Assembly (NCBI RefSeq): GCF_003473485.1
Contig: NC_053047.1
Coordinates: forward strand, 40,410,972-40,474,971
Source of the DNA: Medicago truncatula
Lineage: Eukaryota > Streptophyta > Magnoliopsida > Fabales > Fabaceae
Reading direction: 5' to 3'
DNA: 64,000 bases
Shown here: positions 49,689-60,989 of the stretch, one piece after another
Layout: every line of letters starts with the position of its first letter
Numbering within the stretch: the first letter of the stretch is position 1
The notes under the pieces: generated by a model
What the model saw: only the letters and a program-made list of their open reading frames with translations
What the model was told of the DNA's origin: nothing
Database searches by the model: none
Program-made: the position numbers and the translations under genes

Positions 49689-49785
49689 GGACATTGATGA
49701 ATACTGTGATAGGTCTCGTTCGTCGTAATGGTAAATTTTTACCTTGCCGACCATTCTGTTATATCACCACCCATATTCTGAGTCC
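49689..49785 (+). ncRNA. C/D-box snoRNA with two 18S-complementary guides
   Basis: Terminal stem GGAC (49689-49692) with GTCC (49782-49785). C box TTGATGA at 49694-49700, one change from RUGAUGA. D box CTGA at 49778-49781. Upstream of D, CACCACCCATA (49765-49775) complements UAUGGGUGGUG of plant 18S rRNA. Internally, AGGTCTCGTTCGT (49711-49723) complements ACGAACGAGACCU, another conserved 18S segment a short distance downstream of the first, followed by a degenerate D' (CGTA). An internal hairpin GGTAAA..TTTACC is possible. By the +5 rule it would direct 2'-O-methylation in the 3' domain of 18S. Complementarity rests on remembered 18S sequence, and no standard name is assigned. Confidence 0.77.
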
Positions 49786-50014
49786 TTTAATTTTCTTATT
49801 TTTATTTCAATCTTGTTTATTTTGTTAATTAAGTTTGGCCAATGATTTAAATATTTATAATAGACAAGCATATGTCTGAAGTTTAACATGTAGACTAATC
49901 TAATCTTCTCAATGAGGCCAAATTTATACTAAATTTTCACTTATTTTTATTTATTTTCTTGTGTACTTCCTAGGTTAATTTGGTTATGATCTAGTGAATG
50001 TGATATGAATATTC

Positions 50015-50138
50015 TTGTCTATGATGATATCTTGAAGGCTTGTTTCTCAAAACATTCGCAGTGGCCGCCTAAGAACTTTCGCCTTCGCCAGGCTTGAGAG
50101 TTTATGCTGTTTTATCCTTCCTTGGATGTCTGAGACAA
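50015..50138 (+). ncRNA. snoU14: U14 snoRNA, copy 1
   Basis: Terminal stem TTGTC (50015-50019) with GACAA (50134-50138), C box ATGATGA (50021-50027) and D box CTGA (50130-50133). It has both U14 signatures: domain B ACATTCGCAGT (50052-50062), and domain A CCTTCCTTGGATGT (50116-50129) immediately before the D box, complementary to ACAUCCAAGGAAGG of 18S rRNA. U14 is required for 18S processing and guides a conserved cytidine methylation. At 124 nt it is longer than vertebrate U14, with an extra hairpin-prone middle, as in plant U14 genes. Confidence 0.94.
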
Positions 50139-50286
50139 TGTAACATGTAATCTCACAATGTTTAATTCTCTGTTGAAATAAGGGTTTGTGATTACAATTT
50201 GTTTCTGCAAAGTTGATCATGTTAGCTTACTATTTGTGTATCAGTCTTATATTCATGTTGTGATCTTTTTGATTTTGATTGTAAAT

Positions 50287-50409
50287 GACCAATGATGATA
50301 ATATTAAGGCTTGTTTCTCAAAACATTCGCAGTGGCCGCCTAAGAGCTTTCGCCTTTCGCCGGGCTTGAGAGTTAATGCTGCTGTATCCTTCCTTGGATG
50401 TCTGAGGTC
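50287..50409 (+). ncRNA. snoU14: U14 snoRNA, copy 2
   Basis: A tandem copy 272 bp downstream of copy 1. Stem GACC (50287-50290) with GGTC (50406-50409), C box ATGATGA (50292-50298), domain B ACATTCGCAGT (50323-50333), domain A CCTTCCTTGGATGT (50388-50401) and D box CTGA (50402-50405). The interior differs from copy 1 at several positions. The stem sequence differs too but keeps pairing, so both are probably functional. Confidence 0.94.
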
Positions 50410-50571
50410 TAATTATTCACAATCTATCAACATATTGGTTATAATTTAGTGGCTAATGATGTATAATTTTGTCTGTTACACAACTTTATTTAACTGTTAT
50501 ACAACTTTTACCTACATCATTCCATGAAATTTTTCAATGGTGGATTTAATGTATCAGTGTTTATACAACTT

Positions 50572-50668
50572 TTTGTATGATGATATTAAATTTCATGCCA
50601 TGATTTGAAAACACTTATTTGTAGAAAAAGAATTAATTTTTAAGAAAATAGAAATTTGATCTGATCAA
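50572..50668 (+). ncRNA. Weak C/D-box snoRNA candidate
   Basis: C box ATGATGA (50577-50583) and D box CTGA (50661-50664). AGAAATTTGA before the D box would pair with UCAAAUUUCU of 18S. The terminal stem is poor and the guide is AT-rich, so this could be chance. It is listed because it sits in the regular spacing of the cluster. Confidence 0.28.
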
Positions 50669-50698
50669 TTACATATTACTCTGAATTTTGTATTTTAT

Positions 50699-50786
50699 TG
50701 GCTATGATGAGTCATAGAGATAGTCATGCACCACTCTGATGTTTCCGTGCTGATAATTTTCTCATACCCATTATTTTTCTGAGCCA
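50699..50786 (+). ncRNA. C/D-box snoRNA with U32/snR40-like 18S guide
   Basis: Terminal stem TGGC (50699-50702) with GCCA (50783-50786). C box ATGATGA (50704-50710), D' CTGA (50736-50739), D box CTGA (50779-50782). The D' guide CATGCACCAC (50725-50734) complements GUGGUGCAUG of 18S. The fifth position before D' falls on the G preceding UGCAUGG, the site I recall as methylated by yeast snR40 and animal U32. The guide next to D is unassigned. Confidence 0.75.
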
Positions 50787-51008
50787 TTTCATTTTCATTA
50801 TCATGAATCAATATTTGAATTTTGGAAGATATTATCTACTTAATTTTAAATTTACTTTCATGTTTTCCTTGAATTTGGACTCATCCATTTGCTCCATGAT
50901 CTACTAGCAGTAATTTTAAAACAAACACCATTATTTGACACTGAAAGACTAATAGATATCTAGTCTTTAGTGATCTTAGCTTGTTCAAATTCAATGTTTA
51001 TTTTTAGG

Positions 51009-51280
51009 CCAAATACCTCCCTGGGTAAGTTTCACGTTTGTTTTAGATAGGTCATTTAAGTTTCTAAGGTTTTACATAGGTCATTTAAGTTTCTAAGGTT
51101 TTAGATAGGTCTTTAAGTTTCAAATTTGCAAGTTTGCTTCGGATAGGTCTTTATGTCAAAACTTGAAGGACCTAACTGAAACCTGGAAACTTTAAGGCCA
51201 TATTTGATGCAAACTTCAGTTTGAAGGATCTATCTGAAACAACTATGAAACTTAAAGGAATGGGGAGGTATTTGGTCTTA
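51009..51280. mobile_element. MITE-like inverted element with TAGGTC(A)TTTAAGTTT repeats
   Basis: Starts GGCCAAATACCTCCC and ends GGGGAGGTATTTGG. The left half repeats ATAGGTCATTTAAGTTTCTA and the right half has the complement (GAAACTTAAAGGA, ATCTGAAACAACT). A related array is at 58780-58945. Confidence 0.7.
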
Positions 51281-51484
51281 TTTTTACTTTTAAGTTTGAT
51301 CAACAGTGTCTGTTAAAATGATATTGCTACATTGGTATATTGTATTGATCAAATTGTAGAAGAAATGTGCATCATGAGTTGGATATGCTGAAATCAAAGA
51401 TAACATTCATGGAATGTCTCTATGTTTTTGTATGGTTCAATTAAAAACCTTCAATTGAAAATATGATTTTGCAAATTAGTTTTA

Positions 51485-52345
51485 ATTCTAATAAAAGGGA
51501 TATCGTGCATATGCAAACTATGAGGATTACAAAGGTGGTTGTATTGAAATATGCATCTACAGACTATGAGGATTACAAAAGTAGTTGTATCGAAAAAGCC
51601 ACATGAAACACGTAGAAGCTTCCCTCTTGAGCCCAAGCATTCATGCATCAAATACTGTCTACAATGAGGCCAGAAGTTTGGTTTCTTCAGTTAACATCTT
51701 CATTATGGAAGAACCATGTGTTCCTGCTACCATATTTAACCCAATTTTATTGAGATTTTCAGTACCAAAGCATCTCATTTTGCGATAGTAACTTAATTGC
51801 TTACATGTTGTAAGCTCATCTAAAAAAGAATAAGAACAAGTGTTTGCTGATTGTCCAATTATTGCTTATGAAATTCTTGCTTCCAATAATCTCTTGTTCT
51901 TAAAATTTGCTATAGTTTCGTTTCTTTATTGAAGAAATTATAATGAGTCTGCGTTGTGCTAATTTTATATAGAAATGAGTTGAGCTAAATTGAAATTGGC
52001 TTAGTTTTTCTGACTCATTAAGAATTGAATCGACTTGAAACTCAATTCATTTGACTAGATAGCAAGAATAAAAAAAAAATCGAAAAACAAAAAAGTAACG
52101 CATGTAAATTCCTTATATTTTTGTATGGTTCAATTGTAGTTTCGAAAACATCTCACTAGTGTTGTGTTGTTACTTAGGTGTTCATTCAACTATGTGTTTG
52201 TTGATTAAGGTATGAAGGTTCAAGTTTTCTTTATTAAATGCATAGTTTGTCTATCATAATCTCTCAAAAGACTAACATGAGATTATTCAAATGATTCGTA
52301 CCGTCCCCTCATATATTGCATGTTAAACTCATAAATTCATCTTAC
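51485..52345 (+). repeat. Segmental duplication, copy 1
   Basis: Blocks match 53750-54790 in the same order: AAAAGGGATATCGTGCATAT, ACTATGAGGATTACAAAG, CACATGAAACACGTAGAA, CATTATGGAAGAACCATG, GTAAGCTCATCTAAAAA, TGAAATTGGCTTAGTTTT and GACTAACATGAGATTAT. A 45-bp internal tandem (CTATGAGGATTACAAA) is present in both copies. No coding function recognised. Confidence 0.85.
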
Positions 52346-52399
52346 CTAAGCACTTGGATTGCTTTGCAATGTTGCTCGAAATTATTATGCACTATTGAT

Positions 52400-53496
52400 C
52401 CTATCTTTTTATATATTTTTTTATATATTAAAGTTAACACAGAAGCATATTTTAGTCCTAATTTTAACCTAAATCTATTGCATAAGTTTACTATTTTAAC
52501 CCTGATGCTAAATTCCTTTGTTTAACCTTATTGAATTTTCCCCCTCTCAATTTCTCGATACATCTTATATATCTTATATATTAAAGTTAACACAGAAGCA
52601 TATTTTAGCCCTAATTTTAACCTAAATCTATTGCATAAATTTACTATTTTATCCCTAATGTTAAATTCCTTTGTTTAACCTTATTGAATTTTCCCCCTCT
52701 CAATTTCTCGATACATCTTATATATCTTATATATTAAAGTTAACACATAAGCATATTTTAACCCTAATTTTAACCTAAACCTATTGCATAAATTTACTAT
52801 TTTAACGTTGATGCTAAATTCCCTTCTTATATATATCTTCTTATATATCTTCTTATATATTAAAGTTAACCCTATTGAATAATTTTACTATTTTAACCCT
52901 AATGCTCACACCTAATCTCCTATTTTCATGAACAACCCTAATGCTCACACCTAATCTTCTTATATATTAAATTTAACCCGTAAGCCCTAATTTTAACCTA
53001 AACCATATTGCATAATTTTACTGTTTTAACCCTAATGCTCACACATAATCTCCTATTTTCATGAACAACCCTAATGCTCACACATAATCTCCTATTTTCA
53101 TGAACAAAGCAAATCGGCATCGCTTTATTTCCCCTATTTCTTCAAAACAAATCGCCCTATTTCTTCAACAAAACAAATCGCCATATTGGAATAAAAGGGT
53201 TTTGAAAGATTATAACATTTTTTTTTTGTTAATATTACAAACAGGTGGAAGAAACATTTCAACAAACAGTTAAATGGTATCATTTACGCTAAATGTCAAA
53301 TATTTGATAAAAGGAAAATTATTTAAATAAAACATTTTACATGTTGAGGTTAAGAATGAGCTATTTTTACATGTCTGAGATTCGAATTCCAGCATCTGCA
53401 TATATTTGAGACCACATGTTTTATTCTCTTTGACATGCATTGAGATTTGTTTTTGTCTACTACATCTACAATGTACCGCACGGGTGGAAAGTCTAG
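52400..53496 (+). mobile_element. Non-autonomous Helitron-like element with tandem 5' ends
   Basis: Three 153-bp units start near 52428, 52581 and 52734 (TTAAAGTTAACACAGAAGCA), each preceded by TCTTATATAT, a Helitron-like TC start. Further on are repeated CTAATCTCCTATTTTCATGA blocks. The right end CCGCACGGGTGGAAAGTCTAG at 53476-53496, followed by T, fits a CTRR/T Helitron 3' terminus, though the hairpin is weak. It separates the two segmental duplication copies. Confidence 0.5.
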
Positions 53497-53749
53497 TTTA
53501 TAGTGATGTGTTTGTCTTTTTTTGTTAACCTCTGGTTTTTAGGGAAAATAAGTTCTATATAGTGACGAATTTTATTTTTTTCAAGAATTTTTCGTTTTTG
53601 TTTGAGCTATTAGGCGGGTAAATCAAAGCAAAAAAAAATTAGAGGGGGTAAATAAAAAAAAATATTTTACAGGGGAGGAAAATAACCTATATTACATGGG
53701 TAAAGACCTATTAACCCATTGAAAAATCTAGTAAGTTGAAAGTAGCACT

Positions 53750-54790
53750 TTTAATTCTAACAAAAGGGATATTGTGCATCTGCAAAATATGAGGATTACA
53801 ATGGTCGTTGTATTGAAATGTGCATCTCCAAACTATGAGGATTACAAAGGTCGTTGTATCGAAAGGTCACATGAAACACGTAGAACCTTCCCTCTTGAGC
53901 AGACTAGGATGTCTACCATAAGGCCAAAAGTTTTGTTTCTTCTTCAAATAATAGCTTCATTATGGAAGAACCATGGGTTCCTGCTACCATATTTTATTCA
54001 TGTTGTACGTAAGCTCATCTAAAAAGGAATAAGATCAAGTTTTTGATGATTGTCCACCAAAAGTTTATTTATTGAATAAATAGAATGAGTCTGCATTGTG
54101 CTAATTTTATACAGAAAGTCTCCAAGTATGATCGACCAGAGGTTTGTAACCCATATGAGAAATAAAGAGGAATATTATAACCCACAATAAACAAAAAAAT
54201 CATGGCTTTTCTTATTCAAAGGGAATTTGTAACAATGCGGATATTATAAAGCACAATCCTTCGTTAAGTAAATAAAATAAACCATAGTCCAAAATTGCGG
54301 CCTTTTGTTATTGAATCAGAACTTGTAAAAATGTGTGGTCTTAGGATTAGAATTGAGGTGAGCTGAATTGAAATTGGCTTAGTTTTCCTTGACGACTTGA
54401 AACTCAACTCGGATTTGTTGAACTTTTTACATTTGAAACTCAACTCTGTTCAAGTCTTTATGTTTTTGTATGGTTCAATTGAAAAATCAAGTAGATTCGG
54501 AAACACACTTTCTCACCAGTGTTGTTGTTACTTAATTCAACTACGTGTTTGTTGATTAAGGTGTACGAAGGTTAGTTTTCTTTATTAAATTGCTGTCACA
54601 TGATGATCTCTAAGTTGTATAGCTTGTTTAAGATTCAATCTCTTAAAGACTAACATGAGATTATCCAAATGACTGAGTATACCATCTTAAACGTCAATAT
54701 TCGTACAATCACCTCATATATTGCATGTTGTATCAAAACTCATAAATTCGTCTTACTTCCTTAGTTGAAATCACTTGATATATCTTGTAA
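53750..54790 (+). repeat. Segmental duplication, copy 2
   Basis: Second copy of 51485-52345, with extra sequence in its middle (about 54110-54350). Divergence suggests an old duplication. Confidence 0.85.
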
Positions 54791-56590
54791 GAAAGTATAA
54801 CATGACCACAAAGTTGTCTGGTTTGGGAGATTTGTCATGTTTCAAGGTCTTGTACGCCTAATAGCTCTACCATGCTCATATATTGATTTATTTACAAAAA
54901 CTCAACTAAAAAAATTGAAAACTTGCTAGATTGATTTATTTACAAAAACTCAAACAAAACAATTGAAAACTTGCTAGAAAGACTTTGAAACGAATCCTAA
55001 ACACTGATAAAAACATTATATGATTGACTATCATCACATATCAAAGAACTATTGAAACAAATGTCATGGACATAATTTATATGTTTCAAAACAATGTAAC
55101 TAATAATTGTTGAATTGTGATATTGCAAGCAAAACACGTGCTAGAGAAATTTTTCTGGATGGTATAGATGCTACTTGGAATGGACTGGCTGCAGTAGAAA
55201 AGTGAGTTTGGAAGAAAAAAGAAGAAGTTAAATGCAAGTAGTAATTCAACTAATAATGTAAGTTTTTGAATTATCTTTCTGTATTGTCTGTGTTCAATTC
55301 AATTATACGAGTGAAGGGCATAATGCTAATGTTGTATGTGTTCATTTACAATTAGTGGAATGAGAGGGGTCAACATAATTACAGTGATAACACTCAAACT
55401 TATATTAAATTAATAAAGGGTGTTTGGTATCTCATGCATTATGCTCTTACAATCAAATGGAATACATGTGGAAGATAAGCAATAGCAACAACTAAAGCGG
55501 AGGCAAGAGCAGTGGATGAAGAGAGAAACGACAACTGCAATAGCATTTGAAGAGGAGGCAATAGAAGCTCAAGAGGACGCAAAAACAACCGAAGAGGGGG
55601 CGAGACCATCAAAAGAATAAATGATGAAGTAGAGAATGTCCTCAAATGCAGTTCTTAAGGATATTCTCAACATCATCTTTATTCTTTAACTGCCCTTTCC
55701 ACCTATTCAGCTTATTTTCCCTCCTAAGTTGATTTTGGCCTCCACTACACCTACTATTGTAGCTTGCATTTGCTCCCTCTTCGGTAGTTAGAATAGAACC
55801 TAGTCTTGCCTCCTCTTAAGCAGCTGCCACTATTTCTTCTCTTGGGCGTTTCTTTTATTTTGATTCTAAGATTTTAATACATGTGTTACCAAATATCTTT
55901 AATCAATCTAGTTTAAGTCTCAATATCATCACCATAGTTATGCTTTCCCCATCACTCCTATAATTGTAATCGAATACAATCAATACAAGTGTTATGCCGC
56001 TAACTCATGTACTGTAATGAACACTCACAACATAAGACAACACAAACATATAATTTTTAAACCTACATTATTAGCTGAATTACAAAGCTACGTAGTTCTT
56101 GGAGTAAAAAGTTATTGTGTGTTGGTTTAATTTAATAAATGATTTTAAAAATATGTTGTTGATTTGATGAGGAAAAAAAGATATTGACTACGAAGATTTG
56201 ATTATCATGAGTTTGATTTGCTGCTTGTTTAATTTGAAAATAATTGTGATGACTAAATTAAAAGAGAATACAAAGCACTTTTTATCGGCTCTGAAATTTT
56301 TGCAATGATAAACCAAAAATGGATTTAGTACAGTCGCCAATTTTGAGATTTTTTGCGTGGTGACTAAATCAAAAAGGGATTTGATGCAGTCCTCACATAT
56401 ATTTTGGTTTTATATTATTTAAAAAGAAGTTTTGCGATGACCAAATGAAAAAAGAGGAGTTAGAGTCACCAATTTTAAGTTTTTTGCGATGATCAAACAA
56501 GAAGACGGTTTTAATATAATAATAAATAAAAAACAAATGAAGAGAAAGAGTTGTGAAGAAAAGGGTTGCGACCCTTTGTACCACTTCTGA
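54791..56590. other. Unassigned region with one exon-like block
   Basis: At about 55127-55200, on the plus strand, an open block translates KTRAREIFLDGIDATWNGLA then AVEK and ends at a GTGAGT donor. This looks like an exon, but I cannot connect it to others. About 55490-55620 is a GAAGAGG-rich low-complexity stretch. No gene is called. Confidence 0.35.
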
Positions 56591-56605
56591 AAAGAGAGAT
56601 CTCAT

Positions 56606-56693
56606 ATTAGTAGTGGTTCTAAGGATGCTCTTCTATGTTAAGACTTCGAATTAGTAGTGGTTCCAACGATGCTCTTCTATGTTAAGACTTCGA
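56606..56693 (+). repeat. 44-bp tandem duplication
   Basis: ATTAGTAGTGGTTCTAAGGA and the following GCTCTTCTATGTTAAGACTTCGA occur twice, starting at 56606 and 56650, with only a few differences. Confidence 0.9.
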
Positions 56694-57849
56694 GGTAGAA
56701 AAGCTTCTATTTTATTTCCTTCCTTCTTATTATATGTATGAAAAAAATTAGGTGAAATCTACGTGATTCTCATCACTTTATGTGGGATCTATTTTTAAAA
56801 TGTGAGATTCATATGCATTTCATCCAATAAAAGAACAAGTGTTAGAAAATGAATATCTATAACACTCTTCTTTGTATTTACCATATTTGGTTGTGAGGGT
56901 TATATGGTTTAAGAATATGATAGTTTTAATGTAAACTATAGGAAGCTCTCATTCTACATTTTTACTAATATTTGGATGTGTCCTTCTCTTTTTCTACGGT
57001 TTTCCTCTATTTTTTTTCTTTTAGTTTTTCTAATGTTCTCCTTTTTCCTCATCTCCCTCACTCTGCCTTTTTTTCCCTATATTTATACACCAAAGTTAGG
57101 GTAAGATCATTTGTAAATGATGTACTTATGCGCAACGGCCTCAAAGCATCCTTTGGCTTGTTGTGATATTAGCAGTACAAGTGCACTCAAATGTAAAACA
57201 AAGAAGTAAACAACAACTGATAAAGATAGATTGAAATTACACTCAAAATGATGGTAGGGTAGAGACCAGATGTCTCTTACAATCCTTTTGCAAGGAAAAG
57301 GAAATATAGATAATTAAAGGTTTAAAACAATATGGTTATTTGATACAAATAGCAATGCTTGTCAACGATGCACTACTATATTTTATGTCTTTATATTTTT
57401 ATTTCACTTTTGTATTTATATTTTCTTTTTGCTGTTTGTTGAGTTTTGAATACAAAGATTAAGTTATTATATCACTTATTTTAAAAAACTTTTTAATTGG
57501 TCGGACAATATTGAAGTTCTACAATGTCGACCATGAAATACAAAGTTAACATTTTGACTTAGATTCAAATGAAAATTGTGAAAAATGATTAAGCCATGAA
57601 TTAATTTAATCCTTGAATTATCACTCTCCAATTTAGTCTTTAAACTTGTAAATACTTGTTAGTCATTGATACTTCAATTTAGTCCCTTATGTTAAGATGC
57701 CCAATTTTTCCTCAAAAAAAATAAATTAAGATGCCCAATTTAGTCATTAAACTTGTAAATATACTTATTAGTCCTTGAAGTGTATATAATACTTGAATTT
57801 AGTCCCTTCTATTAAGTTGTTAGGAACTAAGTTGACAGATTTTTGATAA
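56694..57849. other. Unassigned AT-rich stretch
   Basis: From about 57590 there are CTTGAATTATCACTC, TTTAGTCTTTAAACTTG and TTTAGTCCCTT blocks that look like decayed MITE or LTR ends. No gene recognised. Confidence 0.35.
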
Positions 57850-58760
57850 ACATTAGGGACAAAATTTCAGAATTTCATATTATTCGGGGACTATTTATTA
57901 TATTAAAAAGTTTATGCACTAAATTGAAGGGAGAATGATAGATTAAATGCTTAAATGCATTTTTGACTCCCTAACCTTTAAAAAGTTGTGATTTTACCCC
58001 TCTAACAAAAAAATAACAATTTTGCCCTCTATCCTTAGGAAAATGTGATCTTTTGACTCTATCTATATGAACATATGTTTATTTTAGCACTTTATCTTTA
58101 GGGAAATATGCTCATTTTCTCCCTTATATTTACATAATGTTGCAATTTTGGTTCCCCATTTTGGAAGCGTCTTTTGCAACGTTATGTAAAGTTAGATGAT
58201 AAAATTGTTTGTTTTTAGAGTTTAAAATGCATCATTAAATGTATCAAGCACGTAAATTGATGTATCAAGGTGTTGCAAATGCATTTAAGCCTAGTTTAAA
58301 AACTAAATTGATGATTTATTCTATAAAAAAGATCATTAAATGTATAAATTACGTAAAACACAATTTCACATTTTGCATTCAACATTCCAACATATATATT
58401 CATTTCCAACGTAAGCAATTTTAAAGGTATTGGGAAGGTTATACATCTTGAAGTTGATATCAATAACAAATTTTACCTTTTTTAAATTGGATTTGGTGAC
58501 AATATTTTAGTTTCCATCAAACTTATCTCTTCCTCATATCAATTCAAACAATAATGTAAATAGGAAAGACATGCTATGTTAAAGACTACACCATATTGTT
58601 AAGGGTGGTGTATGCGTCCTTCCACTTTAACAGTACAAGTGTATGCGTCCTTCCCCAATTTAGATTATAGAGTATTGCATGGATCCAATATACATTCCCT
58701 TATGCAACCATTTTTAGGTAACTCAAAAACTAAATGAGACTATGAAATAACCTCCGTTAA
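57850..58760 (+). repeat. Local duplication, copy 1
   Basis: Shares with 58985-59600, in the same order: TTTCAGAATTTCATAT, GTTTATGCACTAAATTGAAG, ATCATTAAATGTATCAAG, ATTTTAAAGGTAT, CATCTTGAAGTTGATATCAA, TTGGATTTGGTGACAATATT and CCATTTTTAGGTAACTCAAA. Confidence 0.82.
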
Positions 58761-58779
58761 GCTAAAGTTGATTTTATAG

Positions 58780-58945
58780 AAATGATCTATCTGAAACAAA
58801 CTCGAAACTTAAAAGAACTATCTGAAACCTTAGAAACTTAAAGGACATATATCCGAAACAAACTTCAAACTTAAAGGACCTATCTGAAACCTTACAAACT
58901 TAAAGGACCTATCTGAAACAAACGTGAAACTTAAAGGATCCAGAG
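58780..58945 (+). repeat. 28-bp-type tandem array
   Basis: GAAACTTAAAGGACCTATCT plus GAAACC/GAAACAAA is repeated about five times with variation. It is related to the inverted element at 51009-51280 and lies between the two local duplication copies. Confidence 0.75.
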
Positions 58946-58984
58946 ATATTTAGCCTAAATTATATAAATATACCTACTAGTCCT

Positions 58985-59600
58985 TTCTAAACATTTCAGA
59001 ATTTCATATCATTTGGGGACTACTTATTATATTTAAAAAGTTTATGCACCAAATTGAAGGAGAATGATAGTTTAAGAATTAAATCGATGATTTATTCGGT
59101 AAATAATCATTAAATGTATCAAGTAGGTGAAACACAATTTCATTTCCAATGTAAGGAATTTTAAAGGTATGGAGATACATCTTGAAGTTGATATCAATAA
59201 CCATTTTTACCTTCTTTTTTTAAATTGGATTGGATTTGGTGACAATATTTTTTTTACAAATCAAACACTGGACAACTGGAGTTGTTCTGTCCTATTCTTC
59301 ATTTTTTAACAAATCAAACGCGTGTGTTTGGATTGGGGGTTTAGGAGAGGAAAGGAGGGGAGAATTTATTTTTCATTTTTAAATTATAGACTATATAATG
59401 TGTTTTTTTAAAATAAATTAAGTGTGATTGAAGTGTTATTTATCATGTTAATATGTTAACTTTTTAAAAAACATTTCATAGTATCCGTAATTTAAAAATA
59501 AAAAATAAATCTTCCCCTCCTAAACTTTCCATCCAAACACACCATAAAACAACCATTTTTAGGTAACTCAAACTAAATGAGACAATGAAACATTACTCTC
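58985..59600 (+). repeat. Local duplication, copy 2
   Basis: Second copy of 57850-58760, shortened, and interrupted by the MITE at 59332-59544. Confidence 0.82.
59332..59544. mobile_element. MITE with GTGTGTTTGGAT ends
   Basis: Left GTGTGTTTGGATTGGGGGTT and GGAGGGGAGAATTTATTTTT face right AAATAAATCTTCCCCTCCTA and CATCCAAACACACC. 213 bp, inverted ends of about 45 bp. It breaks the alignment of the two local duplication copies, so it inserted after the duplication. Confidence 0.83.
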
Positions 59601-60599
59601 ACCATAACTAAATAACACCAAGTAAGTTCACAATATTAATGTCTGTGTTTCTAGAATGATTTCTTAAAACCTCACCCTCTTTCTGATTTTCTATCAAGCA
59701 TGGAATAATGAAAGAAGTTAATTAATTTTTTTTTGAAGAAACTAAAATGAAAGAAGTTAATTGAGAAGGAAAACTATAATTTATTCAGAGTAATTTTCAA
59801 TACTGTATATAAATCATAACATCACTAAGCATATTTGTTTTTCTTTCCACCGTCAGCTCATACTATCTTTTTACTCTCAAATATGAACAATAAATATAGT
59901 AATTAAAACAATATTAACCTAGAATAGATAACATGGACAAGAACAAGGAAATGCTTATTGTCAAAAAAAAAAAGAACAAGGAAATGCTTAGGATCATTCA
60001 TCAGATCTTACCATTTTTCTCATCTCTAAGCCTTAATGGACAAATGATCCCATTATTCTCACTATAATAAATTAAATGACTAGAGTTTGTTTATCTTTGC
60101 TTGTCAAGGTTGGATTTCCAATTCAATAGAGCACTTGCTTCTCTACTTTAATGTTCGGTAGTGGCAGAAAAACTAAAGAATGAAACAATCAATGATTTTA
60201 CAACAATTAACCAGTAATTTCACGATAAAAAGTACTAGTATATTACTAATAGTTCGAATTACATAATCGTACCAATTAACCAGGTGAATGGTGAGGGACT
60301 TACTAGAGCCATCATGAGGGAAATAAAAATAAAAAAAAACCTAAAAGACATCATCAAAATGAGTTAATAAGTTTCAAAAGACATAAAAAAAAATAGCTAT
60401 TTTAATAACTCCATTCTTCAAAATGCTTCATTATTATCATATTCTTACTATTTACCATTTTTAGGAGATTTAAATTGAATAATCCAAAATATAGTAAAAA
60501 TGGTTCAGATTATAAAATTCAAACAGTGTCAAAATGAGAAATTCATATGCTTACAAGAAATTGGTAGGGTGGAAAACAAAATCTCCAAACGTGCTAGGG
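59601..60599. other. Unassigned AT-rich stretch
   Basis: No gene. A short duplication (AAGAACAAGGAAATGCTTA) sits at about 59938-59990. Nothing else named. Confidence 0.4.
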
Positions 60600-60985
60600 A
60601 TGGGAATAGGTCAGATTACTACACTCTCACTAGGGATGGGAATAGGCCAGGCCAAACCAGGTTTTGATAGGCCTGAGCCTGACCTACGAAAAAATTTGTT
60701 TTTCTTGGCCTGGGCTGACCTATTTAAACGTATGGACTGACCTGAAAGCCTACTTCCAAGCCTACATTACATTAAGGCCATCAAATAGTCATTTGACCTA
60801 CTAAATAGGCTAAACAAGCCTTAAAGCCTACTTAAAAGTCTATTTTAGTACAAGTAAATTTTAACTAAATTAAAGCCTACTTAAAAACCTATAACAACAA
60901 AGCTTATGAAGAGACTATATTGTTTAATAAATAGATATTAATAGGCTGACCTATTAGGCTTAACAGACTTTTAGCTTGACCTATT
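60600..60985 (+). repeat. Interspersed repeat with GGGATGGGAATAGGCCAGGC start
   Basis: Two copies of CTAGGGATGGGAATAGG open the element. The interior is made of AGCCTACTTAAAA and GACCTATTTAAAC motifs and it ends GGCTTAACAGACTTTTAGCT. A minus-orientation relative is at 29760-29960. The short ORF at 60534-60740 is a by-product. Confidence 0.65.
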
Positions 60986-60989
60986 AAAA

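Noticed and set aside
55439-55645. 68-aa Leu/Pro-rich minus-strand ORF
   Set aside because: Antisense of a GAAGAGG low-complexity stretch; no independent support.
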